NCBI RefSeq assembly: GCF_900112355.1
Contig: NZ_FOLM01000004.1
Location: 124,001 to 188,000, forward strand
DNA length: 64,000 bases
Direction: 5' to 3'
Source: Streptomyces aidingensis
GTDB lineage: Bacteria; Actinomycetota; Actinomycetes; Streptomycetales; Streptomycetaceae
Below the pieces are notes generated by a model. That model did not search any database, was not told the DNA's origin, and saw only the letters and a list, made by a program, of their open reading frames with translations. The position numbers and the translations under genes were made by a program. This document shows, piece by piece, positions 15,859 through 24,800 of the stretch (position 1 is its first letter; each line of letters starts with the position of its first letter).

Positions 15859-18800
15859 TTGTACCGAACGATCGACGCGGCCCTGATACGGGCCACCGCA
15901 CATCCGCAGAAGTTCACGGACCCACCGTGGCCGGACCTCACCGGAGACGATGCCGCCGACCAGGAGCAGCGGCGGAACTGGCTCCGGCACGTGTGGGCGC
16001 TCCCGGGCGTAGCGGAGGCCATCGAGGTTGCCAGTCCGCTCCTCGCACGGCGCGTCAGCGACGTCTGTGCCGGGAAGATCGACAAACCGCGGCAGGTCCG
16101 GCGGGCCGTGGTCTCCGTGATGCGCTACCTGCTGCGAATGCGGCACCGGGCAACGCCCTTCGGGCTGTTCGCCGGCGTCGCCCCGGCGCGGCTCGGCAAC
16201 ACGCTCCGTCTGCACTGGGGAGAGGAGCACAGCCCGGTAGCCGGTGCCGATGCCCTGTGGCTGGCCGAGGTGATCACCGGCCTGGAGACGTGCCCGGAGC
16301 TGTTGCGCCGCCTCCCGGTGGTGACCGACTCCACCTGCTACGTACGCGGTGACCGGCTGGTGGTGCCCTGTCAGCGATCACCACGCCCGGCAACCGGCTC
16401 TCCCACCGCCTCGGAGATGAGTCTGCGGAACACCCGGGCGGTTCAAACCGTTCTGGCCGCTGCCGTTGCGCCCATCACGGTGGCCGAGCTGGCTGCCAGA
16501 CTCGCCACCGCATACCCGCAGTCCCCGGCCGAGGTGATCGACCGTCTCCTCACCGAGCTGGTGACCCGCCACGTACTGATCAGCTCCCTGCACCCGCCGA
16601 TGACGGTCACCGATCCCCTCGGCCACCTCATCGACGAGCTGGAGAAAGCAGAGGCGGGAACCATCCCGGCCGTGGCGTCCACGCTCCGCGCCCTCGGCGA
16701 GATCCACCGGAGCCTGTCCCGGCACAGCCACGGCTCCGACTCCCTGCGCCGCACCCTGCGCTCGCCCACCGCCGACCGCATGAAAGCCCTGACCGACGTG
16801 GCAGAGCAGCCGCTCACGGTGAACCTGCGCCTCGACTGCCGCCTGGAGCTGCCGCACACGGTCGCCCGTGAGGCCGAGAAGGCAGTGGCGGCACTGGCCG
16901 CACTCAGCCCGTTCCCGTCCGGCGCTCCGGCCTGGCAGGACTACCACGTCCGGTTCCTGGAGCACTACGGACCCGGCGCCCTCGTCCCCGTCCGCGACCT
17001 GGTGGACCCCGATGTCGGACTGGGCCTTCCCGCCGGCTACCGGTCATCCCTGATCCGGCCAACCGCCCCCCGACTGACCGACCGCGATACCCGTCTGCTC
17101 GCCCTGGCACAACAAGCCGCACTGGACGGCGCAGAAGAGATCACGCTGGACGACCAGTCGCTGGCCCGGCTATCCCACAAGGACGATCTTCAGCTGCCCG
17201 CCCACCTGGAGCTGTGCTTCCGCCTCCACGCACCCAACCAGGACGCCGTGGAGCGCGGCGGCTTTGAACTCGTCGTCGCCGGACTCGCCACCGGCGTCGG
17301 CACCATCACCGGCCGCTTCCTGCATCTGCTGGAAGACGAGGATCGCACCCGTTTCCACGCCGCCTATGCGCAGTCGCCCACGCTGGCGGCAGGTGCCCTG
17401 CCCGCTCAGGTCTCCGCCCCGCCGCTACGCACCCGCACCGAGAACGTCGCCCGAGCACCGCAACTCCTGCCCACCGCCATCTCCCTGGCCGAACACGCCG
17501 ACAGCAGCCCAGGACTGGCCCTGGACGACCTGCTCGTCAGCGCGGACCCCCACCGGATGTTCCTGGTGTCCCGGACCACCGGCGGCGCCGTCGAACCCGC
17601 CGTCCTGAACGCGGTGGAGCCCACCACCTACACCCACCCCCTGGCGCGGTTCCTGTGCGAACTGCCACGGGCCACCGCCGCCGTGCTGGCCCCCTTCTCC
17701 TGGGGAGCCGCCCGCCAACTGCCCTTCCAGCCGCGCATCCGCTACGGCCGCACCGTCCTGTCCCCGGCCCGCTGGAGACTCGACGCCTCCGACTTCCCCG
17801 GCGCCCGGGCCACATGGCCGGGCTGGACTGAGCGCCTGTCCGAGTTGCGGCAGCGCCTCCGCCTGCCGAACGCCGTCTTCCTCGGCAGCGATGACCGCCG
17901 GATCTTCCTCGACCTGGACGAGCCCTCCCATCTCCATCTGCTGCGCTCCCACCTGGAGACCACCGGCCAGGCCACTTTGCAGGAGGCCCCGGCCCTCACC
18001 GCCTACGGATGGCTCGACGGGCGCGCACACGAGCTCGTCCTCCCCATGACAACCACCACTCCGGCAGACGCTGCCACAGCCCCACGCCGAGCAACCCCTG
18101 TTGCCCTCCGCCGCGATCACGGCCATCTGCCCGGCCACTCCACCTGGCTCTACGCAAAGATCTACGGACACCCGGAACGCCACCCCGAGTTCCTCACCCG
18201 CCACCTGCCCGGCTTCCTGGCCGCATGGGACAGCCCGCCCGAATGGTGGTTCGTGCCCTACCGCGACCCAGACCCGCACCTGCGGCTTCGCTTACGGCTT
18301 CCTCACCCGGACGACTGGGGAGCTGCCGTGCAGCGCCTCGGTACCTGGGTGGCGTACCTGCGCCGCCAAGGGCTGGCCCGTGACCTCGACCTCAGCACCT
18401 ACCGCCCCGAAACCGGCCGCTATGGCACCGGCCCGGCCATGGACGCCGCCGAGAGAGTCTTCATCACCGACTCCGCGGCCGTCATCGCCCAGCTCACCCA
18501 GACCCACGCCACCGGCACCGACGCCTTCCACCGGCAGGCGCTCACCGCGGCAAGCCTGGTGGACCTCACCACCGCCTTCACCGGCAGCACCCCGGCCGCC
18601 GCCCGCTGGCTGACCGAGAACGTCAGCAGGAGCGCCGCACCGACCCTCGCCCGGCACATCCGGCAGCAGGCCATCCTCCTCACCGACCCCCGCACCAAGA
18701 ACGACACACTCCACTTCCTCCCCTGCGGCGACCAGATCCGCCACCACTGGGAGCAGAGACGCACCGCGCTGACCGCGTACCGTGCCCGCCTCACCGAGGC

Positions 18801-18957
18801 CGGCGACACCGCGCCGGAGACCGTGCTGGCCTCCCTGCTGCACATGCACCACATCCGCATGGCCGGCATCGACGAAGAATGCGAACGCACCTGCCACCGG
18901 CTGGCCCGCGCTGCCGCTCTCGCCTGGACCGTCCAGCAGGAAGGCGCCCAGCCATGA
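15859..18957 (+). CDS. Class I lanthipeptide dehydratase, LanB
   Basis: I prefer TTG 15859 (MYRTIDAALIRATAHPQKF) because GGAGG lies eight bases upstream; GTG 15850 in frame is the alternative. At about 1,032 residues it is a full-length LanB. The N-terminal lantibiotic-dehydratase region glutamylates Ser/Thr using glutamyl-tRNA (RHRATPFGLFAGVAPARLG is the conserved early motif). The C-terminal elimination (SpaB_C) domain from about residue 750 has HSTWLYAKIYGHPERHPEFL and WWFVPYRDPDPHLRLRLRL. The frame is intact, unlike several neighbours. It overlaps lanC by four bases. Confidence 0.92.
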   Translation: MYRTIDAALIRATAHPQKFTDPPWPDLTGDDAADQEQRRNWLRHVWALPGVAEAIEVASPLLARRVSDVCAGKIDKPRQVRRAVVSVMRYLLRMRHRATPFGLFAGVAPARLGNTLRLHWGEEHSPVAGADALWLAEVITGLETCPELLRRLPVVTDSTCYVRGDRLVVPCQRSPRPATGSPTASEMSLRNTRAVQTVLAAAVAPITVAELAARLATAYPQSPAEVIDRLLTELVTRHVLISSLHPPMTVTDPLGHLIDELEKAEAGTIPAVASTLRALGEIHRSLSRHSHGSDSLRRTLRSPTADRMKALTDVAEQPLTVNLRLDCRLELPHTVAREAEKAVAALAALSPFPSGAPAWQDYHVRFLEHYGPGALVPVRDLVDPDVGLGLPAGYRSSLIRPTAPRLTDRDTRLLALAQQAALDGAEEITLDDQSLARLSHKDDLQLPAHLELCFRLHAPNQDAVERGGFELVVAGLATGVGTITGRFLHLLEDEDRTRFHAAYAQSPTLAAGALPAQVSAPPLRTRTENVARAPQLLPTAISLAEHADSSPGLALDDLLVSADPHRMFLVSRTTGGAVEPAVLNAVEPTTYTHPLARFLCELPRATAAVLAPFSWGAARQLPFQPRIRYGRTVLSPARWRLDASDFPGARATWPGWTERLSELRQRLRLPNAVFLGSDDRRIFLDLDEPSHLHLLRSHLETTGQATLQEAPALTAYGWLDGRAHELVLPMTTTTPADAATAPRRATPVALRRDHGHLPGHSTWLYAKIYGHPERHPEFLTRHLPGFLAAWDSPPEWWFVPYRDPDPHLRLRLRLPHPDDWGAAVQRLGTWVAYLRRQGLARDLDLSTYRPETGRYGTGPAMDAAERVFITDSAAVIAQLTQTHATGTDAFHRQALTAASLVDLTTAFTGSTPAAARWLTENVSRSAAPTLARHIRQQAILLTDPRTKNDTLHFLPCGDQIRHHWEQRRTALTAYRARLTEAGDTAPETVLASLLHMHHIRMAGIDEECERTCHRLARAAALAWTVQQEGAQP

Positions 18958-20131
18958 CCAGCCCTCTCCCCACCGACGCCACCAGCGCCGAGAACAACGC
19001 CTGGCCGCAGTCGCTCTCCCGAGGCGCTATCGGCATCGCCCTGCTCGCCATCGAGCGCGCCCACAACGGCACCGGCACCTGGAACGCCGCCCACGCGGCC
19101 CTCGCCGCAGCCACCAGCCGCCCCCTCAACACCGGCGACAACGCCTCGCTCTTCCTCGGCGCACCCGCCGTCGCCTTCGTCCTGCACACCGCGGCGGCCG
19201 GCACCAACCGCTACACCCGCACCCTGGACCTCCTCGACGCCCAGATCACCGACCTCACCCGCCGGCGCCTGGACGAAGCCCACGCCCGTATCGACCGCGG
19301 CCACCGGCCCCGCGCGGCCGAATACGATCTGCTGTACGGCCTGACCGGCCTGGGCAGACACCTCCTGAACCGCGATCCCGATGGCGACACCACCCGGGCG
19401 GTGCTCTCCTACCTGGTCCGCCTGACCGAGCCCCTGGTCGGCGACCCGACCGGCTGCCCGGCTGGTGGGTGCCCCACGGCCCAGTCCACGGCAGCTCCCA
19501 CACTTTCCCCGGCGGACACGGCAACCTCGGCATGGCCCACGGAATCGCCGGCCCACTCGCCCTGCTCTCCCTGGCCAAACGCCGCGGCACAACCGTCCCC
19601 GGCCACACCGACGCCATCCACCGCATCTGCGCATGGCTCGACACCTGGCGCCGCGACCACCCCTCCGGTCCCTGGTGGCCCCAGTGGGTCACCCCGGAAG
19701 ACCTCCACCGCCAGCAGCCCGCCCAGCCGGGACCGCTACGTCCCTCCTGGTGCTACGGCACCCCCGGCATCGCCCGCGCCCAGCAGCTCGCCGCCCTGGC
19801 CACCGGCGACACCGACCGCCGACACATGGCCGAGCACGCCCTCCTGAGCTGCCTGACCCACCCCGAACAACTCGCCCGGATCACCGACGGCGGCTTGTGC
19901 CACGGCGCCTCCGGCCTGTTCCAGACCACCTACCGAGCCGCCGCCGACGCCGCCACCCCGACCCTGGCCGCCCGCCTGCCCCGTCTCCAAGCCCTGCTCC
20001 GACACCACACGCCGGCCGCCGACGACCCGAGCCTCCTCCAGGGAGCCGCCGGACACGCGCTCGCCCAGCACACCGCCACCACCGGCACCGCTCCCGCCTC
20101 CGGCTGGGACGCCTGCCTGCTGCTGACCTGA
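18954..20131 (+). pseudogene. Lanthionine cyclase LanC, frameshifted
   Basis: The product would catalyse addition of Cys thiols to dehydro-residues and release the glutamylated leader complex. The N-terminal half from ATG 18954 (MTSPLPTDATSAENNAWPQS) reads to about 19450. The second half is one frame over: LPGWWVPHGPVHGSSHTFPG, HGNLGMAHGIAGPLALLSLA, SWCYGTPG and GGLCHGASG. The last two motifs carry the three LanC zinc ligands (Cys, Cys, His). A one-base change at about 19449-19458 separates the halves. Joined length is about 391 residues, normal for LanC. If real, the break removes all zinc ligands. Confidence 0.88.
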
Positions 20132-20150
20132 CCACCGAAGGACTACGCGG

Positions 20151-20954
20151 ATGAACCACCCCCACTGGCACCAGCGCGTACTCACCTACGCCCACCACCA
20201 CGACGTGGAACCGGCCGCCGTTACGCACATTCGCCCCGGGATGGCACACGCCGAGGACACCGGCCTCATCAACGCCTGGTTCTTCATCCGCAAGGGCCAC
20301 GAACTACGCCTGCGCTACCGCCCCGCGTCGCATGAGCTCACCGACGAAGCGGACGAACACACCCGCACCCTGCTCATCCGTACGCAGCAGCACACCCCCC
20401 TCACCACCTGGGTGACCAGCGTCTACGAACCCGAACTTCATGCCTTCGGCGGCCCCGAAGCCATGGACACCGCCCACGGCCTCTTCCACAACGACAGCAC
20501 CCACACCCTCGCCTACCTGGCCGAGCACGCCCCTCACACCGGCAACCGCCGCGAGCTCTCCATCCTGCTGTGCAGCACCCTGCTACGCGCAGCCGGACAG
20601 GAATGGTTCGAACAGGGTGACGTCTGGGCCAAGGTCACCGAACTCCGCCCCACCGGCGACGGCCGACCTCCCCAACCACTGCCCCATATCGCCCCCGTGC
20701 TGAAGCGCCTGATGACCACGGACACCAGCTCGGCGTCCGCCACCAGCTCGCTGAGCTTCGCATCCGAGTGGTTCGCCGCCTTCCAACAGGCCGGCCGACG
20801 CCTCAGCGCACACCGACACAACGGAGACCTGACCCGGGGCCTGCGCGCCGTACTGGCCCACCACGTCATCTTCCATTGGAACCGCCTCGGCGTACCGGCC
20901 GCGGTTCAGGGGCGGCTCGCCGTGACAGCGAGCAACCTGATCCTGGACACATGA
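20151..20954 (+). CDS. Standalone thiopeptide-type bacteriocin biosynthesis (SpaB_C) protein
   Basis: This 267-residue protein resembles the elimination domain normally fused to LanB (WHQRVLTYAHHH..., INAWFFIRKGHELRLRYRPA, DTAHGLFHNDSTHTLAYLAE, SILLCSTLLRAAGQEWFEQG). In split dehydratases this domain removes glutamate from glutamylated Ser/Thr. The LanB here already has such a domain, so this second copy may help, be specific for some residues, or do a different job on the leader. A truncated duplicate lies at 2540-2700. Confidence 0.85.
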   Translation: MNHPHWHQRVLTYAHHHDVEPAAVTHIRPGMAHAEDTGLINAWFFIRKGHELRLRYRPASHELTDEADEHTRTLLIRTQQHTPLTTWVTSVYEPELHAFGGPEAMDTAHGLFHNDSTHTLAYLAEHAPHTGNRRELSILLCSTLLRAAGQEWFEQGDVWAKVTELRPTGDGRPPQPLPHIAPVLKRLMTTDTSSASATSSLSFASEWFAAFQQAGRRLSAHRHNGDLTRGLRAVLAHHVIFHWNRLGVPAAVQGRLAVTASNLILDT

Positions 20955-21070
20955 TTGTGCGGAAGCAATGCCCGCGGACCGGGCCGAGCAGCTCTGTGTC
21001 AGCGCTCCCTCGGAGTGTCCCGGCCGTCGACGGGGCGGCGGGGCAATGCTGTGCGGTCGGGAGACGACGA

Positions 21071-21099
21071 AGCCCCCGGCCGCAGTGCGGTCGGGGGCT
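21071..21099 (-). terminator. Hairpin terminator of tRNA-Ser
   Basis: AGCCCCCGGCCGC...GTCGGGGGCT forms a stem-loop 22 bases past the tRNA 3' end on the minus strand. It also faces the end of the lanthipeptide operon and could serve both strands. Confidence 0.65.
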
Positions 21100-21101
21100 T
21101 G

Positions 21102-21176
21102 CGTTTCCGCTGGTCAGCGGTGGCGGAGGATACGAGATTCGAACTCGTGAGGGTGTGAACCCAACACGCTTTCCAA
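21102..21176 (-). repeat. att copy 3 (3' part of the intact tRNA-Ser and its flank)
   Basis: This is the third copy of the direct repeat that bounds the island, with 71 identical bases shared with copy 2 and 52 with copy 1. Confidence 0.9.
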
Positions 21177-21208
21177 GCGTGCGCCCTAGGCCTCTAGGCG
21201 AATCCTCC
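21121..21208 (-). tRNA. tRNA-Ser(GGA), CCA encoded
   Basis: The reverse strand folds as a class II tRNA. The acceptor GGAGGAT (21208-21202) pairs with ATCCTCC (21131-21125), followed by G and encoded CCA. The anticodon stem CACGC/GCGTG holds TTGGAAA with anticodon GGA; there is a long variable arm, and the T-arm is ACGAG-TTCGAAT-CTCGT. This is the intact copy regenerated at the island's right end, and it is the attachment locus for both integrations. Confidence 0.95.
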
Positions 21209-21291
21209 GCCGGAAACAATACAAGACGGCGGGGGGTGGTCGCGAACCGGTTGCCGGGGTGCGGGGTGGGGCGGGGGATCGGGTACGCTGG

Positions 21292-21388
21292 GGTGCAGCC
21301 CCTCATGCGGCGCTATCTGACTGAACTCCCCCAGGGCCGGAAGGCAGCAAGGGTAGGTCGGCTCTGGCGGGTGCGTGGGGGGCCCTGT
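21292..21388 (+). ncRNA. ffs: Signal recognition particle 4.5S RNA
   Basis: The conserved apical part GGGCCGGAAGGCAGCAAGGG (the Ffh-binding domain, GGAAG and AGCA loops) lies at 21334-21353. The flanks pair: CCCCTCATGC (21299-21308) with GCGTGGGGGG (21373-21382), giving the long hairpin of the small bacterial SRP RNA. Its place between tRNA-Ser and dnaX is the usual Streptomyces order. Ends are approximate. Confidence 0.92.
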
Positions 21389-21448
21389 CGTTGCCGCGGC
21401 GTTTCCGCGCGGCGCCGGGTGTCGGCGGGGGCCGATATCGTCGGAGAC

Positions 21449-23593
21449 GTGTCCTCGCTTGCGCTGTACCGCCGCTATCGTCCCGAGACCTTCGCCGAGG
21501 TCATCGGGCAGGAGCATGTCACCGACCCGTTGCAGCAGGCCCTGCGCAACAACCGGGTCAATCATGCGTACCTGTTCAGCGGGCCGCGCGGCTGCGGGAA
21601 GACGACCAGCGCCCGGATCCTGGCCCGCTGTCTGAACTGCGAGCGGGGCCCGACGCCGCAGCCCTGCGGGGAGTGCCGCTCCTGCCGGGATCTGGCGCGC
21701 AACGGCCCCGGTTCGATCGATGTGATCGAGATCGACGCGGCCTCGCACGGCGGTGTGGACGATGCCCGTGAGCTGCGCGAAAAGGCGTTCTTCGGCCCGG
21801 CTGCCAGCCGTTACAAGATCTATATCGTGGACGAGGCCCATATGGTCACCCCGGCCGGCTTCAACGCCCTGCTGAAGGTGGTCGAGGAGCCCCCCGAGCA
21901 TCTGAAGTTCATCTTCGCCACCACCGAGCCGGAGAAGGTGATCGGCACCATCCGGTCGCGGACCCATCACTATCCCTTCCGGCTGGTGCCGCCCGGCACG
22001 CTGCGCGACTATCTGGCGCAGGTGTGCCGACAGGAGGAGATCCCCGTCGAGGACACGGTGCTGCCCCTGGTGGTGCGGGCGGGCGCCGGCTCGGTGCGGG
22101 ACTCCATGTCGGTGATGGACCAGCTGCTGGCCGGTGCGGGGGCCGAGGGCGTCACCTATGCCATGGCCACGGCCCTGCTGGGGTACACCGACGGCGCCCT
22201 GCTGGACGCGGTGGTGGACGCCTTCGCCGCGCAGGACGGCGCAGCCGCCTTCGAGGTGGTGGACCGGGTCATCGAGGGCGGGCACGACCCCCGGCGGTTT
22301 GTCGCCGATCTGCTGGAGCGCCTGCGCGACCTGGTGATTCTGGCCGCCGTGCCGGATGCGGCGGAGCGCGCGCTGATCGACGCGCCCCAGGATGTGCTGG
22401 AGCGGATGGGGCGGCAGGCCCAGGCGCTCGGCCCGGCGCAGCTCAGCCGGGCCGCGGACCTGGTCAACACGGGACTGACCGAGATGCGCGGCGCCACCTC
22501 ACCACGGCTCCAGCTCGAACTGATCTGCGCCCGGGTGCTGCTGCCCGCGGCGTACGGAGACGAAGGAGCACTGCTGAGCCGGCTGGAGCGGCTGGAACGC
22601 GGAGCGGCGCTCGGCGGCGGGATGCCACCGGCTCCGCAGCCGGCGGCGCAGCCGGTTCCGCAGCCGGCTGCCCCGCCCGTCGCCCGGCCCCCGGCGGCGG
22701 CCGAGCCGGTGCGGGAGGAGCCCCGGCCGGCGGCTCCCGAGGAGCAGCCGGCCGGGGCCCCGGGCAGACAGCGGCCCGGAGCCTGGCCCGGCGCGGGCGG
22801 GCGCGGTGCCGACGCGCCGGCCGGGGGGCAGCGGCCCGGGGCCTGGCCGGGCGGCGGCGGGGGTGGTGCTCCCGCGCCGGCGCAGCCCGCCCCGGCCCCC
22901 GCCCCGGCAGCGGCGGCGCAGCAGGCCACGCCGGCGGCCTCCGGCAGCGGCGGCGCCGGCGCGGGCGGAGATCCGTCCCGGGTGCGGCAGATGTGGCCGC
23001 AGATCCTGGACGCGGTGAAGTCCAAGCGCCGTTTCACCTGGATTCTTCTCAGCCAGAATGCCGAGGTCAGCGGCTTCGACGGAACGACGCTGCAAGTCGC
23101 CTTCAGCAGCGCCGGGGCCCGGGACAGCTTTGTCGGCGGCGGCAGTGAGGACGTGCTGCGGCAGGCGCTGGCGGACGCCTTTGGCGTGCAGTGGAAAGTG
23201 GAGGCCGTGGTGGGCCCGGGGTCCGGTGCGGGCGGAGGCGGAGCAGGAGGAGGCGGTGGTGGCGCGGGGGCGGTCCGCGCGGCCGGCCCGCCGCCTCCGC
23301 CGGCCCCGGCCCCGGCGTCGGCTCCGCCGCCCGCGGGCCCCGGGCCCCGGCCCGCCGAGCGGCACGCGCCCGCGCCCGCGGCCACGTCCGCCGCCGCTCC
23401 CGCTCCCGCGGCGGCCCAGGCCCCGCCGCCCCGCTCACCGGCCCCCGAGCCGTCGGCGGCGCCGATGAACGTCGAGGACGACGTCCCCGAGGACGACGAT
23501 CCGGATCTGGACGACCGCGCCCTCTCCGGCACCGAACTGCTTGTCGAGGGTCTGGGAGCCACGGTCATCGAGGAGATCGAGCACGAAGGGTGA
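21449..23593 (+). CDS. dnaX: DNA polymerase III subunit gamma/tau
   Basis: I chose GTG 21449 (SSLALYRRYRPETFAEVIGQ), the normal start of DnaX. This 714-residue clamp-loader ATPase has Walker A GPRGCGKTTSARI (residues 45-57), a four-Cys zinc module (CLNCERGPTPQPCGECRSC), Walker B IVDEAHM, and the sensor segment FIFATTEPEKVIGTIRSRTH. Domain III follows to about residue 370. The rest is a long Pro/Ala/Gly-rich linker with a folded tau-like part (RQMWPQILDAVKSKRRFTWI) and an acidic C-terminus. I see no obvious slippery heptamer for gamma production. Confidence 0.96.
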   Translation: MSSLALYRRYRPETFAEVIGQEHVTDPLQQALRNNRVNHAYLFSGPRGCGKTTSARILARCLNCERGPTPQPCGECRSCRDLARNGPGSIDVIEIDAASHGGVDDARELREKAFFGPAASRYKIYIVDEAHMVTPAGFNALLKVVEEPPEHLKFIFATTEPEKVIGTIRSRTHHYPFRLVPPGTLRDYLAQVCRQEEIPVEDTVLPLVVRAGAGSVRDSMSVMDQLLAGAGAEGVTYAMATALLGYTDGALLDAVVDAFAAQDGAAAFEVVDRVIEGGHDPRRFVADLLERLRDLVILAAVPDAAERALIDAPQDVLERMGRQAQALGPAQLSRAADLVNTGLTEMRGATSPRLQLELICARVLLPAAYGDEGALLSRLERLERGAALGGGMPPAPQPAAQPVPQPAAPPVARPPAAAEPVREEPRPAAPEEQPAGAPGRQRPGAWPGAGGRGADAPAGGQRPGAWPGGGGGGAPAPAQPAPAPAPAAAAQQATPAASGSGGAGAGGDPSRVRQMWPQILDAVKSKRRFTWILLSQNAEVSGFDGTTLQVAFSSAGARDSFVGGGSEDVLRQALADAFGVQWKVEAVVGPGSGAGGGGAGGGGGGAGAVRAAGPPPPPAPAPASAPPPAGPGPRPAERHAPAPAATSAAAPAPAAAQAPPPRSPAPEPSAAPMNVEDDVPEDDDPDLDDRALSGTELLVEGLGATVIEEIEHEG

Positions 23594-23779
23594 GCGGATC
23601 CGGCGGGACCGGCAGGGAAGGGGAGGAGAAGAGGAGTGAGCGGTTGACGGGCGGGGCCGCGGGGTGAGGCCGTAGGCTCGGGGAGAGGCCCGGGTGGCGA
23701 CGCCCGTGCCGCCGCATGCGGAGAACCGCGCAGCAGCAGGAATGCGGATCCGTTTTTGTCGTCGACTCCAGGAGGAGCC

Positions 23780-24115
23780 GTGTTTCCCGGTGGTGGGGCC
23801 GATATGCAGCAGCTGCTGCAGCAGGCCCAGAAGATGCAGCAGGATCTGGCCCAGGCGCAGCAGGAGCTGGCCGAGACCCCGGTCGAGGGCTCGGCGGGCG
23901 GCGGCCTCGTCAAGGCGGTGGTCACCGGTACCGGAGAGCTGACGGGCCTGGAGATCGACCCCCGCGCGGTCGACCCGGAGGACACCGAGACCCTGGCCGA
24001 CCTGGTGCTCGCCGCGGTGCGGGACGCCGTGGCCAGTGCCCAGCAGCTTCAGCAGACCAGGCTGGGGCCGCTCGCCCAGGGCCTGGGCGGTTCGCTCCCC
24101 GGACTGGGGTTCTAA
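23780..24115 (+). CDS. Nucleoid-associated protein, YbaB/EbfC family
   Basis: This 111-residue protein starts at GTG 23780 with AGGAGG just upstream; an in-frame TTG at 23756 is less likely. It has the family pattern: a Met/Gln-rich first helix ([20 protein letters not shown]), strands with [20 protein letters not shown], and a helical tail. It is a small DNA-binding dimer, encoded as usual between dnaX and recR. Confidence 0.94.
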   Translation: MFPGGGADMQQLLQQAQKMQQDLAQAQQELAETPVEGSAGGGLVKAVVTGTGELTGLEIDPRAVDPEDTETLADLVLAAVRDAVASAQQLQQTRLGPLAQGLGGSLPGLGF

Positions 24116-24200
24116 CCGGCCGCGGCGCGAGCCGTACTGGTCGTGGCTTCGCCCGACAACTAGCCTCAGACCCAAGGATTTTGCTGACGGAAGGCATGCC

Positions 24201-24800
24201 GTGTACGAAGGCGTGGTCCAGGACCTGATCGATGAGCTGGGCAGACTGCCCGGCGTCGGGCCCAAGAGCGCGCAGCGGATCGCCTTCCACATCCTCCAGG
24301 CCGACCCGGCCGATGTGCGCCGGCTGGCCCGGGCGCTCAACGAGGTCAAGGAGAAGGTCCGGTTCTGCGCGGTCTGCGGCAATGTCGCCGAGGACGAACA
24401 GTGCCGCATCTGCCGCGACCCGCGCCGCGACGCCGCGGTGATCTGCGTGGTGGAGGAGCCCAAGGACGTGGTCGCCATCGAGCGCACCCGCGAGTTCCGG
24501 GGCCGCTATCACGTGCTGGGCGGCGCGATCAGCCCGATCGACGGCGTGGGCCCGGACGACCTGCGGATACGGGAGCTGCTGGCCCGGCTCGCGGACGGCT
24601 CGGTCACCGAGCTGATCCTGGCCACCGACCCCAATCTGGAGGGCGAGGCCACGGCCACCTATCTGGCCCGCATGATCGGCCCGATGGGACTGCGGGTCAC
24701 ACGGCTGGCCAGCGGGCTGCCGGTCGGGGGAGACTTGGAGTATGCCGACGAGGTGACGCTGGGGCGCGCCTTCGAGGGGAGACGATTGCTCGATGTCTGA
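24201..24800 (+). CDS. recR: Recombination mediator RecR
   Basis: This 199-residue protein starts at GTG 24201 ([20 protein letters not shown]). The helix-hairpin-helix ([17 protein letters not shown]) is followed by a four-Cys zinc finger ([20 protein letters not shown]), a Toprim domain ([20 protein letters not shown]) and the C-terminal helix. It works with RecO and RecF to load RecA on gapped DNA. It overlaps the next gene by eight bases. Confidence 0.96.
   Translation: MYEGVVQDLIDELGRLPGVGPKSAQRIAFHILQADPADVRRLARALNEVKEKVRFCAVCGNVAEDEQCRICRDPRRDAAVICVVEEPKDVVAIERTREFRGRYHVLGGAISPIDGVGPDDLRIRELLARLADGSVTELILATDPNLEGEATATYLARMIGPMGLRVTRLASGLPVGGDLEYADEVTLGRAFEGRRLLDV

Noticed and set aside
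1373-21208. Integrase, excisionase, conjugation or phage structural genes
   Set aside because: None visible inside the att-bounded region, so I do not call it a complete ICE or prophage. The integrase may have been lost or replaced by the IS elements.
21301-21560. dnaX starting at the upstream in-frame codons of the long open frame from 20768
   Set aside because: That extension crosses tRNA-Ser and ffs; GTG 21449 gives the normal DnaX N-terminus.
22156-23985. 609-codon minus-strand open frame
   Set aside because: Shadow of the dnaX linker region.
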